Source: Telopea speciosissima
Lineage: Eukaryota; Streptophyta; Magnoliopsida; Proteales; Proteaceae
Length of the DNA stretch: 64,000 bases
NCBI RefSeq assembly: GCF_018873765.1
Contig: NC_057916.1
Location: 13,784,001-13,848,000, forward strand
Direction of reading: 5' to 3'
Shown in pieces: positions 12,501 to 24,619 of the stretch (position 1 is the first letter of the stretch; every line of letters starts with the position of its first letter). The position numbers and the translations under genes are program-made. The notes under the pieces are model-generated. The model made no database searches. It was not told the DNA's origin and saw nothing but the letters and a program-made list of their open reading frames with translations.

Positions 12501-15500
12501 CTCCTATCTATGCCAGGAACCAAGACAGACAAGACAGACACTTATTTATGCCTAATATCATTTCAGTAAATGTTTTTGTATTTCATTTACTTAAGATATT
12601 ATTCATAAATAAGCAAATACCCCCCTATTTGAATCCAATAAAAATAGTTACAAAATCAAATTCCAAAAAGACAAAAAGTCCACCCCCCAATTCACGAACA
12701 AAAACTGGATTTTCGGCGGTAGGTGCAATTTTCAACTTTCTAATACTGGGGTTTTTCTCAAATCTAAAAATTCCATAAATCTTATTATGGTAAAACATTG
12801 TTAAAAACCAAAAGTGCGGCAAAATATTCATTTGTTTTGATGTCCAAAAAACTATTTTCATTCTGAGTGATTTTGACAACATTCGCGCACACCGAATTAA
12901 GTTTGACCGGTACATAACTCCTTCAATATAAATCAGATTTTAGCAATCTTGGGCTTGTTGGAAAGCTATGTCTGATTTATATTGAAGGAGTTATGTACCG
13001 GTCAAACTTAATTCGGTGTGCGCGAATGTTGTCAAAATCACTCAGAATGAAAATAGTTTTTTGGACATCAAAACAAATGAATATTTTACCGCACTTTGGT
13101 TTTTAACAATGTTTTACCATATTAAGATTTATGGAATTTTTAGATTTGAGAAAAACCCCAACATTCGAAAGTTGAAAATTGCACCTACCGTCGAAAATAC
13201 AGTTTTTGTTCTTGAACTGGGGAGTTGACTTTTTTCCTTTTGGAATTTGATTTTTTAACTATTTTTATTGGATTCAAATAGGGAGTATTTGCTTATTTAT
13301 GAATAATATCTTAATTTCATTTACTTAAATGATATTAGGCATAAATAAGTGTGTTTGTCCTGTGTCTGTCCTGGTTTCTAGCATAAATAAGTGTCTGTCC
13401 TGCTTTCCCACTAACTGAAACTCCTATTTGGACTTTGTTTTTGCAAAATCTGATAGTGTCATTGTGTTTAAACGGCCTAAAATAGGCTGAACACCAAGTT
13501 TCAAACCCAAACTAGGTCTAAAACCCACCGAGATGAGGCTTCGAGTTGAGGGAAAAAAAAAAGTGCACCAACTCGGCGAGATCTCGACTCGACTCGGTTT
13601 TTCAAGGGTCCGAGTTGGCACCGAGACCCGAGTTTTCGAACCTTGGAAAAAACTGAATGGACTGTTAAGAGGAAAGAAATGAACAAGCATCATGAAAAGC
13701 ATCAATGAAGGTAGATGATCAAACATTAAAGCATAAACGAATTCAGTTGAAGGAATTCAACTTACCCAGGAAGTCCACAATTGTTACAAACAGCCACATT
13801 CGGACAGTCTCTGGCAAAATGCCCAGGTCGCTTACAGTTCTTGCACAGATAATCATGCCTGGAAAATCAACAATAGAATTTCCTCAAAATTAACCTAATT
13901 CAAAAAATAATAGTTTCTAAAGAGGAATTCAGTCTTTCTGGAAAGGAAATAACCAAATTACAAATCAAGTTTAAAAGGATTCACAAATCACACAAGCCAA
14001 AGCAAAAGTATCAACTAACTAATCATCCAGATTCACCAAGGGCCTATTTACTAAGATTAATCCTAAAGCATGAAGGAGAAAGAAGATAGACAAGGGAGAT
14101 CAAAGCCAAGAAAAAGGAACTGTTACCACCGTCTGGAACAGAGTAGGGAAACAGTAACAGGAAATAACAACAAATAAGGAGAAGGAAAGAAAGAAAGAAG
14201 ATGAGAAAATATCAGAAAAGGGGAGAAGAGGTCACACGACCATTGCTATCGTACCAGTCGGCACAAACAACTCAATAAAATTTCATTCATCAAATCTGAA
14301 ACTTGCGTAGGGTACAACCTGGTATTTAAAGAAACAAAAAAGACTCCTAAGACTGATAACTGAAATAAAAATCCTAAATAAATCTCTAAACACACCTGGA
14401 AACCAGCTACATGCTACGCTATCCCTAATTCGATCTATCTAAGACTAAATAAATAGCAATAAAAAAGAGATTATAAATAACTCAAACTCCTAATCGATCC
14501 AGTTTCAGATAAACCCAAATACTAAATCGGACCCTGTTCGTCTTCATATGGATTACCCAATGGGTTTGGCCTGGTCCAACTGCATCACCAAACAGAAAAC
14601 GAAGCTGTTTACCGAGCCCAAGCCGAACCATTTAAACCAAAATTGACCAACCGTTTATTAAATGGTCTGCCTTTTGTTTAAAAAAACAAACCCTTTATTT
14701 AAATATTTGGTACGGTTTTAATTGTTTAAAACCGATTATATAAATGAGTGTATATACTAATATAAGAAATGAAAGAATGTACAATGTATATGTAAATAGT
14801 ATATAAAAGATTGTAGGTGAGAGAAAGAGTATATAATATAGATTACATTTCATCAGTGGGAGACTTGTATATAGTATAAATCACATATTTTACCAAAAAA
14901 AAATCACATAGTTTAAAATATACAAATAAATATGTCGGTGAGAGACTGTACATATAATACAGTGATATCGGAAAAGACAGCATTCACCTTCTACTCTCGC
15001 TTAGGAGTCTTTGGACATCCATTTACATCATTTCTTTGAAAAGCTCCGACTTCTTTTCCAAGGGTGGGGTAGGGAATGAATTTCATTTCTTTCACAGAAG
15101 AATGAAAAAGACTTTCTCAAATGGAAGAGGAATTCTTGAATAATATTTCACATAGGAACCGGCTTCAAGCAAGCAGTGCACTAAATAGGGTTTTGGATGG
15201 GGTAGGAAAAGTGAAAGGGAAGCACTGGGCTTAGCTAGACCAGAGGCGGGGGAGAAACAAGGAAAGAGAGTCGGAGCCCCTATCACTTAAAGCTCTCGTT
15301 TTGTCCTTCTGTAGGAAATCCAGGAAACTAGGCTGAGCGATCAACAGTACAAAGCTGATAGGTGCACCTAAGATGGCATTTCAGAGATCAAATAATATTT
15401 CATTCTGGCCTCGCACGTTGAAGATGGTATTGGACAGCGAATTCCATTTTCTAACAAGAAGAAACCAGAAGACAAAAGAAATAATAGAAAGTATCCCATT

Positions 15501-17842
15501 GGGAATTGGGATCCTATAAAAGAATCACTTATCCCATTCCAGCGAATGATCCTGCACAGTTTGTATATCTATTTCGTAAATCAATCACAAAAACAGTTCT
15601 TGAACGGGAAGAACCGTTGCGATGCAGGAGACTGCAGGAGACGATTTCACAATCTAAAACCAATTAAAAACGGTTTGGTAACAGTTTTTGTCTAGTTTAC
15701 TCTGCATTAAACCAATCCGTATAACTGTATAATACCCTTATATTATATACATTATACAATCTCTCATTTATTATATTATTATATACCCTCACTTATATAA
15801 TAGATTGTAAATGGTTTACCATCGGTTTAAACAGTTGAAACCGTACAAAACCGTTCAAATAAACGGTTTGTTTTTTTAAAACCAAAACAAACTATTTAAT
15901 GAACTGTTTGCCCGATTCCGGTTTAAACAGTTTGATTCAATTTGGTTATGACACCCTTCCCGGAATCCCACTAATCTTTGAACCTCTCGCCCTTTACTGA
16001 ATTCCAGAACACAGCTCCATCAAAGAAGACAATAACTTTTGTATTCATAAAATTGTGAATGGAAATAGCCTACAAACTAGATTTAAAAAGAGGGAGAATT
16101 CCTAGCCAATAAGAAGTAGGAAATATAATACAAGTAGAATATTTAATTGACTAAGGAATTAGTCTTTAAATTAAACAACACTTAAAAAGAAAGGAAAAGA
16201 AAGGTATTCTAAATATAGCCCACGATATGGGCAACCAATCAGGTCACTAATGAGCTTTAAAGGCTCATGTCGGGCTGGACATTTGAAGGTTCATGTCCCT
16301 GTAAGCTGCTTATAACTAAAGCCTGTTTGGTTTCTTCTTTCTTCGGGAGTAAGTTAAAAACTCCCATGCATCACGTGGAGTACAATGGAATACTATACTT
16401 GAAACAAAAACATAAATGTTGAGGTAAAAATTAAACCAGCACTGATATGTGTCGTCCAAATGCAACACCTATAACCATAAAATGCAAATTAATGCGCAAT
16501 GATGGACACTGTGAAGAGGGATCCAAGTGAAGGATGAAAGACTCACCCATCAGCTTTGTGTCTTTTCCTTACCAGACGTATAATTGCAGCCATCAATCAA
16601 TAGTCAAATCCAAGGAAACACCTGACTGTGTTTAATCCACTACAAATTTTTACTCACCGAAGAACAAAATTGGAACTGGGGCACAAAGAATACCATAAGG
16701 AGATACATCATCATTCATGAAATGATTGAACTGTGGCCCTTTTTTAAGAGAATTTATTAGTTCAGGCCAAAGTGAATTATCACAAACTCTTGAAAAGATA
16801 TAGATGTGGAGTCCAGATGCAGCTCTTAGAACCATGGCTAAGAGGCAGGCTATTGGGCAACAATTAACACCCTTCAAGAAAGGTCAGATGGTGATCCATC
16901 CCACCAACTTTCCTGCTCTTATTTTTCTATACTAAGCATTAAATGGCACCTGCCATTTGGAAGTTGCAACTTTGGCAGAACCTGAATGCGTTCAGACCAT
17001 TAGAGTATGGTCAATTTGCGACCACCATTCACCAGGAGGATAACTAGCTAGCTAAACCCAAGTTCAATGACTAGAAGCCCTCAAAATGAAATTTCGCATC
17101 TTAATATTTGGAAATAAATAAAATAGCTTTTTTCTCCCCCCCCCCCCCTCTATAATACTAAACATAGTAGACATGAATCATCAACAAAAAATTTGGGGAT
17201 GCAGTTGTTGCCTGATCACCGATTTCTGTCACTCTCTCATTGTGAATGTACTTCAAATTCAAACTAGAAAGCACTAGAAGGGCATCGAAACATATAATCC
17301 TCATTAAACAGAAACAATGGAACTGATCATTAAAAAAAAAATTGTGCATTTGTCCAATATCTATCCAGCATGAATAAAAGAACATTCAACAAAGCAGTAT
17401 TTTTAAACCAATCTCCATGCTCTACCCATGGAATACACACAAAAGAAGAGCCATGTTTTAATATAGACATATAAGTCACCAAATAAGCAATGGCAAACAG
17501 AGCCTAGAACTCATGAGGAAAGAATTGAAAAGCTAAAAAAATTTACCAGAAGCAGAAGAAAGTAGGAACAACTGACGATGGGAAGCAGCAACAGTTAGGA
17601 GCCAATGAAATTATCTATCTAAAAGTGCATTCTGAAGCAAGAGTGACACCCTAATTATAATGTCCAAGCAATCACAAGACAACAAAAGTAAGATTGAGCT
17701 AAAGCTTGCAAGAGAAAACTGAAACAAAGGAATACCTGAAGCTACGGCGATCCCTTCGATATGGAGCATCCCGATAAGATGAACGCTCAGTACTGCGGAA
17801 CCGCCTTGCTCGTGGAGGACTCCTGCTGTTTTCTGGACTCAT
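9595..17842 (-). CDS. CCHC zinc-knuckle nucleic-acid-binding protein (CNBP/GIS2 type)
   Basis: Three coding exons, 17736-17842, 13766-13858 and 9595-10114, join in phase to 239 codons. Splice borders read CAG|GTATTC, CCAG|GCATGA, CTGG|GTAAGT and GTCAG|TCACAT. The start is Arg/Ser-rich ([15 protein letters not shown]). It is followed by nine CX2CX4HX4C knuckles, the first [14 protein letters not shown] and the last [14 protein letters not shown]; one knuckle spans the exon 2/3 border. The protein ends with a short [10 protein letters not shown] tail. The family binds single-stranded nucleic acid and is linked to mRNA translation and processing in yeast and animals; the plant role is inferred. 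A likely 5'-UTR intron runs 17851-18743 (donor AAG|GTGAGT, acceptor TGCAG). Both coding introns exceed 3.6 kb because of inserted repeats. Confidence 0.93.
10183..10343 (-). mobile_element. Au-type SINE
   Basis: On the minus strand the element starts with a tRNA-like head (GTGCAACGGTAAAGGTTGC), has a B box GGGTTCGAGTC, and continues with the conserved body of the plant Au SINE (GGGGTAAGGCTGCG, then CCCAGACCCTGCAGTGGCGG) to a short T-rich end. It lies in the second coding intron of the zinc-knuckle gene. Au elements are found across many angiosperm lineages. Confidence 0.9.
10898..11577. mobile_element. Repeat with GAGATCTCG words and inverted ends
   Basis: It starts ATAGTTCGAGAACTCGTGAG and ends CCCGAGTTTTAGTACCTTG; the ends are roughly inverse. 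Inside is an AT-rich middle, a part starting GGACTTTGTTTTTGCAAAATC and a tail of CTCGACTCGACTCGG words. Part of the left end is duplicated at about 10970-11060. A second copy of the family, split by an insertion, lies at 12314-13646. Confidence 0.6.
12314..13646. mobile_element. Second GAGATCTCG-type repeat, split by a foldback
   Basis: The left part (12314 to about 12500) opens ATAGTTCGAGAACTCGTGAG as at 10898, and the right part (about 13415-13646) matches 11337-11577 closely through to CCGAGACCCGAGTTTT. Between them sits the foldback at 12505-13395. The order of events is therefore repeat first, foldback later. Confidence 0.6.
12505..13395. mobile_element. Large foldback (inverted repeat with arms of about 430 bp)
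   Basis: The left arm 12505-12937 is the inverse complement of 12971-13395 with few mismatches; only about 33 bases separate the arms. Matched landmarks include CTTATTTATGCCTAATATC on the left against GATATTAGGCATAAATAAG on the right, and TTTGACCGGTACATAACTCC against GGAGTTATGTACCGGTCAAA near the centre. Each arm carries sequence also found inside the LTR element at 3489-3850. Open frames here are short and mirror each other, so no gene is supported. It lies in the second coding intron of the zinc-knuckle gene. Confidence 0.85.
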
Positions 17843-18989
17843 ATTGAAATCTGCACTCAATCAAATCTCTTGTAAATATGAAGAGCCTTCTTTCAAAAGT
17901 ACAACTAAAGAGTCCATAATCACCAATACAAAACCACCAACAGCTACTCTTCCCTGTACAAACCACCTACATAAATCAAAGCCCATCTCAACTAATCACA
18001 ATTCACAAAACCCTAACCCATCAGTTAGTGTTTATTCAACAAAAAACTTACATCCCATCGAACACAAAATAGCAGTGAAAGTGCAACAGGGGTGAATATG
18101 GGAACCATTGTCCATAAAAATCCATGTCTTATCTTGCTTTCCATTAATATCACGTAATCCTAAATATTCACCTTCACAACACCATAAAAGCACCCACTTC
18201 AATAACACAAGGAACGGAAAGAAAGAAAAAACACACATCATTGAACAGTCACATCCTACACTTTTCCAAACCCAGTCTAATCCTGAACATAGCCTTCAGC
18301 TTTATCTCAGCCGACGAGATGCAATTTGTAAAGTTCCCGGATGGATGTCAAAATAATTTGATTCTCAGCAAAAAGTACTCCAAAATCACCATATCCTCCA
18401 AAACCCTAACCCCTTTGGAGAAAAAATAATATGCATAACGAGAGAGATAAAATGAGTGACAGAGAATTTTACATTTTTCTCTGTCAAGATCAAGAACCCT
18501 AATTGTTATCAACACCAAACATAGCTGAGAATCCCCGACATAATACACCGTGTATTCAAGGCCAGACCAACTCAAATCAGAGTCTCAATCCAAAACCCTA
18601 AAAGTGTCCATTCGATGTTTTCAAATAATATTGAGCATAACCTCTAAAGCCGTTCAACGGCTATGAATCTATTGATTAAATTCGAAACGAAGTCGATTCA
18701 CTGTGTGTGTTAGGTAAAAATGTAGATAAATCTAAGAACTCACCTTAACAACTTGTAATTAATCTCGAATATCAAAGATAAGCTTTTGAAAAATTTTGTT
18801 TATCACTGGTTCCGCTTAGATAATGGCCATGGACGTTCTCCCTTCCCGCCGTAATTGCACTACGAAGGATTAATCCGTGAAAGCCCTAGAGCACCTAACT
18901 TTCTAATTTCCATATTCCCATTGATTTATAGGAGTTAAACCGGGAAAGAAAAAAAAAAACTCGAGGAAATTTTCTTTTTTTAGAAATTT

Positions 18990-20212
18990 ACTGACCTCTC
19001 CCCTGTAGTTTGCCCTAATTAAACATTCTTCTCTTCTACTTTCAATTATTACACTTGGACCCTCTCTAGCTAACACCAATTATAGTTTTGAAAAGACCTT
19101 TTTACCCTTACACTATCTTCTTCTTCTTTTCCTTGCAACCCCAGCCACCCCCACCCCATTGTCGACAACATCGCTGTCCTCGCTACCACTTCCCTTGCCA
19201 ATCAAGTTATTGTTGTTGCGCATCGCCTTGGAGCTCGACTAAGAACCGCCTACCCTTCTCCAGGTTCTTTGGTTTCATCAGACCGGTATAGGCCCCATTA
19301 TCGGCAACGTTGACAAAGACAAATATGAAAATGATGACAGTAGCAGTTCTTGGTACACGGTGCAAAGTGTGATAAAGTTGCAGATAGCAGGGATTACCCT
19401 CGAGAGTAACCAGGGGAAGGGCAGCAAAGGAATAGAGTTTAAAGAGAAATTGATCAATGCAGAGTTTAAACGTCACTTTTGAACTTCCGATCATCGTAAG
19501 ATCTCTCTTTCCTCTTCAAACATTAAAGATGTGTTTGGTATAGATTTATGGAATGCATTCTATGTCGATTTCACATTCTCAGATGATAAAACCAACTATT
19601 TTTTTATCATCCAATAATGTAAAACTGACTAGAATGCATACCAAACGCTGCCCAAATGTTCTCACTCTTTTTCCCTTGTTTCTCCTGTCACAATTATTGG
19701 TTTCAACTAGCGTTGCAAGTTTGGCCCTATTGGCCCGAACCAGCCCTGAGCTTGAACAGGGTATAGGCTAAGATATTTGGCCTTGAGGGCAGGTCAAGGC
19801 TGAAAATTTCTGGCCCTGAGTTAGGGTCGAGTCGAGTTAGGGTTAAGACCTCAGGCTAAGCCTGGCTCGGCCCAGCCCAACCCTATTTTAAGTTATACTA
19901 TAAAATATATATTATTGGCATTGTTGAAATCCCATCAGAACAACATTGGGGAAAATGTTATTGCCAGAAGGGTATTTTGGGGATTACAATTTCTACTCCT
20001 TGGTCATGTCACGATTTAACAGATGGTTACTAACAGCCTGGGTCTAATTGTATTACATTATACACTATAGGGGAGAGAGGAGTAATAATTGAAAGTAGAG
20101 GGGATGGAAGTTTAATTAGAACAAAATACAAGGGAGTAGTAATAATTGAAAGTAGAGGGGATGGAAGTTTAATTAGGACAAAATACATGGGAGTGGTCAA
20201 TAATTTTTATTT
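18990..20212. mobile_element. DNA transposon with about 70-bp inverted ends, one end duplicated
   Basis: The left end contains GCCCTAATTAAACATTC and CTACTTTCAATTATTAC; the right end contains their inverse complements (GTAATAATTGAAAGTAGAGG, AGTTTAATTAGGAC). The right end is present twice in tandem at about 20078-20205. The interior has no recognised transposase. Long ends suggest a Mutator-like non-autonomous element, which is an inference from structure alone. Confidence 0.5.
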
Positions 20213-20247
20213 TTTTATGTGGAATTTAATAATTTGTTATATCATGA

Positions 20248-20385
20248 GGATTTTTTTTTTTTAAATGGGAGAGCTTTCATTAGGGGGGAGAAAATAGTTG
20301 ATGGGGATAGGCCCCAAAGTGGTTTGAACTCATGACCTTTTATTTGAGGAGTTGGTAGTTTGCCAACTGTGCTGACCCCTTCAGA
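20248..20385 (-). mobile_element. tRNA-derived SINE
   Basis: On the minus strand it reads GGGGTCAGCACAGTTGGCAA (A-box-like), then GGTCATGAGTTCAAACC (B-box-like), a short body and a poly-A tract at about 20248-20262. The copy at 56421-56530 is the same family. Confidence 0.7.
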
Positions 20386-21963
20386 TATACCATGAGGATT
20401 TTTCTTATATCATGATTCATGACCCATTACGGTATAATATTTTCATCCTTCGTGGAAACCATGGTTTCAGTTCAGAGAGGGTTTCTATAATGTTGGAGAA
20501 GAATGAATCTCCATGCTACACCAATAAGGATTTGGAGATCATCATAAGCCGTCGAACCCACCAATCAAAGGCAGGTTATGGTTCGTCACTCAAAGAGGGA
20601 GGAGGAGAAGGAGAAGGAGAAAGACATAGAGAGAAGGACGTAGCATTGGCTGGCAGCTCAAAGGTACCTTTTCCAACAAAGTGACTTCAAAAAAAAAAAA
20701 AAAATTTTGTAAGAATAAATGATTCAATTGAAATCCTCAATAAACAGAAGGAAAAAGAATCTGTGTATAGTAGATCGGCTACACTAAGTCTTTTAACAAT
20801 GATTTTTATATTTATTTTTCTTTTATTTTTTCCTTTATATGAAACCAAAAACATTGCACCACTCCTTGTAGCCCGTAAGCAACAACATAAACAAGTTGAC
20901 CAAAATCTGATAGTTTTAATCAATCTGACCCTGACAGCTCCAAGAACCCTTGCCCTAAAAAAGGGGGGAAATATTTTATGCAAGTGGCACAATTTACATT
21001 TTTTCACATGTTTTTTTATTAATTCTTTTGATTAGAGAGAGAAAAAAATGAATAAATTTTTTTTTATGAGGAAGCCTAATCTCCTCACTTCCTCAAAGAA
21101 CTCTCTCCTTAAAAAAACAGATGGTTTCCCACATCACCAATGTGGGGAGTGTTTATCATACATTCATGTCACGCCAATGGGGGCAAGGGGTTCGATTTCA
21201 TCAATGGAGTGCCTACATAGTCAAAGAGGAGAGAGAGTGATATGGAGGAAAAAAAATGTTGAAGAGATAGAGTGTGAGAGAGCATGGGAAAGATTCTCCA
21301 TACTAGCAGCGTGGGATCTTTTCCTTAACCCCGAAAAACCAGAAAATTAGAAGGTGAAAAGTGAAACCCAATAATAGAAATGGTTACAAGTTGTTATGGG
21401 GTGATGGGCTTAGCATAGAAATGATAAGAAGTTTTGTAGTCGACAAAGCATATATGGAATATCGTGGTCAATATAATCTATAGCAATTGAAGAAACTCCC
21501 ACCTTCCCCCCCCCCCCCCCCTGAACAAAAGTCCAAAATACCCTTAGAATGATGATTTATATAAATAAAAAATTGTTAGACCAAAGGATTCCTTTTTTTT
21601 TTTTGTTTTTTGTTTTATAACTATTTTATTTTAGCTTAGAATCACCCAACACAAAATAAAAAATTTTAAAAAACGAGAATATAGCATATTACTAATGTAC
21701 TCTATGCTGCAACGCAGTCTACACCCAGACACATGGGCCTGCCATTTAAGGGGGCAAGGTGGCCATTCGCCCACCCCCATGTGTTTGGGTAGCCTGCGCC
21801 CCAGCACAAAGAACATTTGGCCTAAAGATAAATAAACTCAGACACATTATCCATAAGGTCCCTACTTACTTTAGAGGGTCTAGCGGCTCTAGCCCTATTT
21901 GCTACTTCATGCGCCAAAGTAATGTACGAATGATCTTATTTACATATTAAAAAAAGGGGAAGC

Positions 21964-22128
21964 AGTTTTCTGTATGAGAGTGTGGCCTAAGCCAGAACTC
22001 CCATGTGTCTATCTCTCTCCTCCTTAAAACAAAGGGGCAGAAGTGTCTTTTCATATGAGGGAGGAGAGAGATAGACTCATGGGAGTGCTGGCATAGGCCA
22101 CACTCCCGAACAGAGATCTTTTTCCCTA
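21964..22128. mobile_element. Inverted-repeat MITE with GAGTGTGGCCTAAGCC arms
   Basis: The left arm GAGTGTGGCCTAAGCC, with CTCCCATGTGTCTATCTCTC, is mirrored by GAGAGATAGACTCATGGGAG and GGCATAGGCCACACTC on the right. One arm of the same family recurs at about 63030-63115. Confidence 0.7.
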
Positions 22129-22521
22129 AAAAAAAATAGCACAGACATAATATCAAGCAATACCATGACCAATATTACAAATTTACGACCCTTCGTGGGT
22201 GTTTAGATGATGACTCTCAAGGTTGGTAGCTATTTATTTGGTGATGATATTAATAACAACTCAACACATCAACATGACTGTAACAATTGGAATTCAACCT
22301 GACATGAACAGCCAACAAAACTGTTCCATGGCATATACTTAGGGCCATGGGTGAGAGTTTTTTTGTCTCGGAGAGCATGCAGAATTATCCAGGAGCAAGA
22401 TTTCCGCTTTTCATGAGGGGGGAGGACTGCCACTGCACCCCCATCCTGTGTTTGGGCACAGACAGAATCCTTTTTCATGCTTTAATTATTCTAGGAATCA
22501 TTGGTTGTAAAAAAAAGAGGA

Positions 22522-24020
22522 GGTAATTAACACAAGGTTTAACGAAAGTTTAATCACAACACCCCCACCCCGTTTTGGATAATTTTGCGTACTCCCTGAG
22601 GTTCACAAACATTAATACATACACCCATTCCGTTAGTTATGACTAACAACGTTAAAAATATGAGGTGAACTGACAAAATTGCCCTTGCAAGAAAAGAAAA
22701 GAAAAAACCTGCAACTCATCTCTTCCCCAAAGATGAGTTGCAGGTATCCTTGTAGGGAACACCATAAATTCCAGATTTGTTGTTGCCTAGGACTAGATCG
22801 ATCCAAACCATTTGGGGTATAATAGTGGAATAAAGCAAGGGTAATATTGAAAAAACCACGAAATTAGAGATTAAGAAATAGAAGAACCTTTCTTCTTCTT
22901 CCTCGATGAAAGACCAAGCGGTAGCTCCAAACCTCGAAGAGAAGAACTCGATGCTATGAGGTTCACTCGAGTAGAAATTCTGGACTCAGGTACTAAATAC
23001 CAATCTCTATTGGAACCAACCAACAAACTTGAGGTTCAGCAACCTAACAATCAAGGGGTTTGACAAGAAGCAGCATCTAGAGGAAGTTAGGGTTTCAGAC
23101 CTTCTGCAAGTATTGTTCCTCATCACAGGAATGGGGTTAGGACTGGGGGTGCAAAAAAAAAATTCGCCTAAGGGTAAAGAGTCTTTGATCTAAGTTCCAG
23201 ATCCATTGAACAACTCGTAAGGAACTCAATCAAATCTGTCACAGCTCAACTGGTTCGGTAATAACAGAGTAGGGTAATAACAGCGAACCAAAGGAAAAGA
23301 AGTAAAGAGAGAGGAAATAGTGAGAGAGAAGCGAGAATATCAGAGGGAGGGATGAGAACTGCGCACTCAGCTCTAGTGAGAGAGAAGAGAGAATATCAGA
23401 GGGAGGGATGAGAACTGCGCACTCAGCTCTTGGCAGCAACACAGTAAACCCTTTTCATTCAATTTTCAAATCTCAGATCGTTGCGTTACATGCCCTTTAT
23501 AAAATAAAATTCCTTATCCTATTGTAAAACTGAAATCATAACTAGACTCTAACTCTATCTAATCCAAAATAGAATATAAATTTAAATAAAATTGGACTCT
23601 TATTTTCCAACGATTCAAATAACATGAATAAAATAAGAAAAATTACCAAGAATCCCTATTTGATCATCTTCTACCTGCTTGAGATAGTAATCTGGAATTT
23701 CAGAGTTGTCTAAGACAGATCTCTCAGAGCTCTTGGAGAGATCTTGGATTCCATGGTGTTCCCTACAAGGATACTTGCAAGTTGCAACTCATCTTCCCCA
23801 AGCGATTTGGGGAAGATGAGTTGCTGGTTTTTTGTTCTCCATTTATTGCAAAGGCAATTTTATCAATTCATCTCATATTTTTAACGTTGTTAGTCATAAA
23901 CTGACGGAATGGGTGTATGTGTTAACATTTGTGAACCTCAGGGGGTACACAGAATTATCCAAAACTGGAGTGTATAATTATACTTTTGTTAAATCTCAGG
24001 GATGGTATATGTAAATTACC
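22522..24020. mobile_element. Mutator-like element with long terminal inverted repeats
   Basis: The left TIR 22522 to about 22778 is the inverse complement of about 23743-24020: shared landmarks are GTTTTGGATAATT, CCCTGAGGTTCACAAA, ACACCCATTCCGT, TGACTAACAACGTTAAAAAT and TATCCTTGTAGGGAACACCA. TIRs of about 250 bp are typical of Mutator-like elements. The 970-bp interior encodes no transposase I recognise. It includes a 56-bp tandem duplication (23318-23373 and 23374-23429) and looks in part like an LTR in reverse orientation. No clean 9-bp target duplication is visible because A-runs flank both ends. Confidence 0.7.
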
Positions 24021-24119
24021 CAAAAAAAAATGCATTCACTTTTTAGAGAACTTATGAGTTAAAAGAGTCTTCTAATAACTTCGACCTAGTTTCTTACATC
24101 AACGGGGTGCCCACATCCC

Positions 24120-24370
24120 TCCGACTTCTATTCTGCACATTTTTTATGACAGTAGAAGTATGGTTTCTCATTTTAGTTACTACTATTTTGGCTGTATTTC
24201 TAGAGATGCAAACTCAGCTGTGCACTCTCTAGTTCGGAAGGCCTTGTTTGTGGCAAGACAGACTTTGTGGCCTATTTCCTCTCCTTGGATCCTTGATCTT
24301 TGTAATCAGGATGCCTTGCGCTCCTCTTGCCCCCCTATGGAATAAATTTTCTTCTTACCCAAAAAAAAAC
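24120..24370 (+). mobile_element. 5'-truncated LINE tail with RNase H-like end
   Basis: A 61-codon frame (24160-24345) reads ...GCISRDANSAVHSLVRKAL... and ends near ILDLCNQDA. This matches the last part of the RNase H domain carried by many plant L1-type LINEs (usual form xVxRxANxxAHxLAxxA). A short 3' tail and an A-run at about 24360 follow. The rest of the LINE is absent. A host RNase H-like fragment is a less likely reading. Confidence 0.6.
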
Positions 24371-24371
24371 A

Positions 24372-24560
24372 ATGCAGATCGTCTACGGCCCAGCTGCCCG
24401 TAGCAACCTGTGCGGCGCAGACTGGGCCCCACGCGCAATGACGGCCTTACCCCCTACCCAGCGCCTTGCCCGAGTGGGGGTAAGGCGGTCATAGCGCACG
24501 TTGCCCTGTCACGTCGCATAGGCTGCTACGAGCAGCTGGGCCGTAGGAGATCTGGATCCA
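24372..24560. mobile_element. Inverted-repeat MITE, same core family as 8644
   Basis: The arms TACGGCCCAGCTGC and GCAGCTGGGCCGTA enclose the core CGCCTTGCCCGAGTGGGGGT flanked by a TTACC.../...GGTAA pair. It is GC-rich compared with its surroundings. Confidence 0.65.
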
Positions 24561-24619
24561 AAAAAAAATGAGTTAAAGAGTCTTTGAGAACAAAAGCCCG
24601 GTTGGAAGAATGCCCCACA

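Noticed and set aside
12467-13228. Mirror-image open frames of about 100 and 70 codons that resemble each other
   Set aside because: They are the two arms of the foldback read on opposite strands, not a pair of genes.
13424-13726. Open frames with [17 protein letters not shown]-like wording
   Set aside because: They fall in the GAGATCTCG-word repeat, which recurs at 11449-11631; this is repeat sequence.
14230-14600. Possible LTR remnant in intron 1 of the zinc-knuckle gene
   Set aside because: The wording resembles a reversed LTR, but no partner LTR, end pair or target duplication could be found.
19207-19494. 95-codon minus-strand frame inside the long-TIR element
   Set aside because: It has hydrophobic stretches but matches no family I know and lies within a non-autonomous transposon; a captured gene piece cannot be shown.
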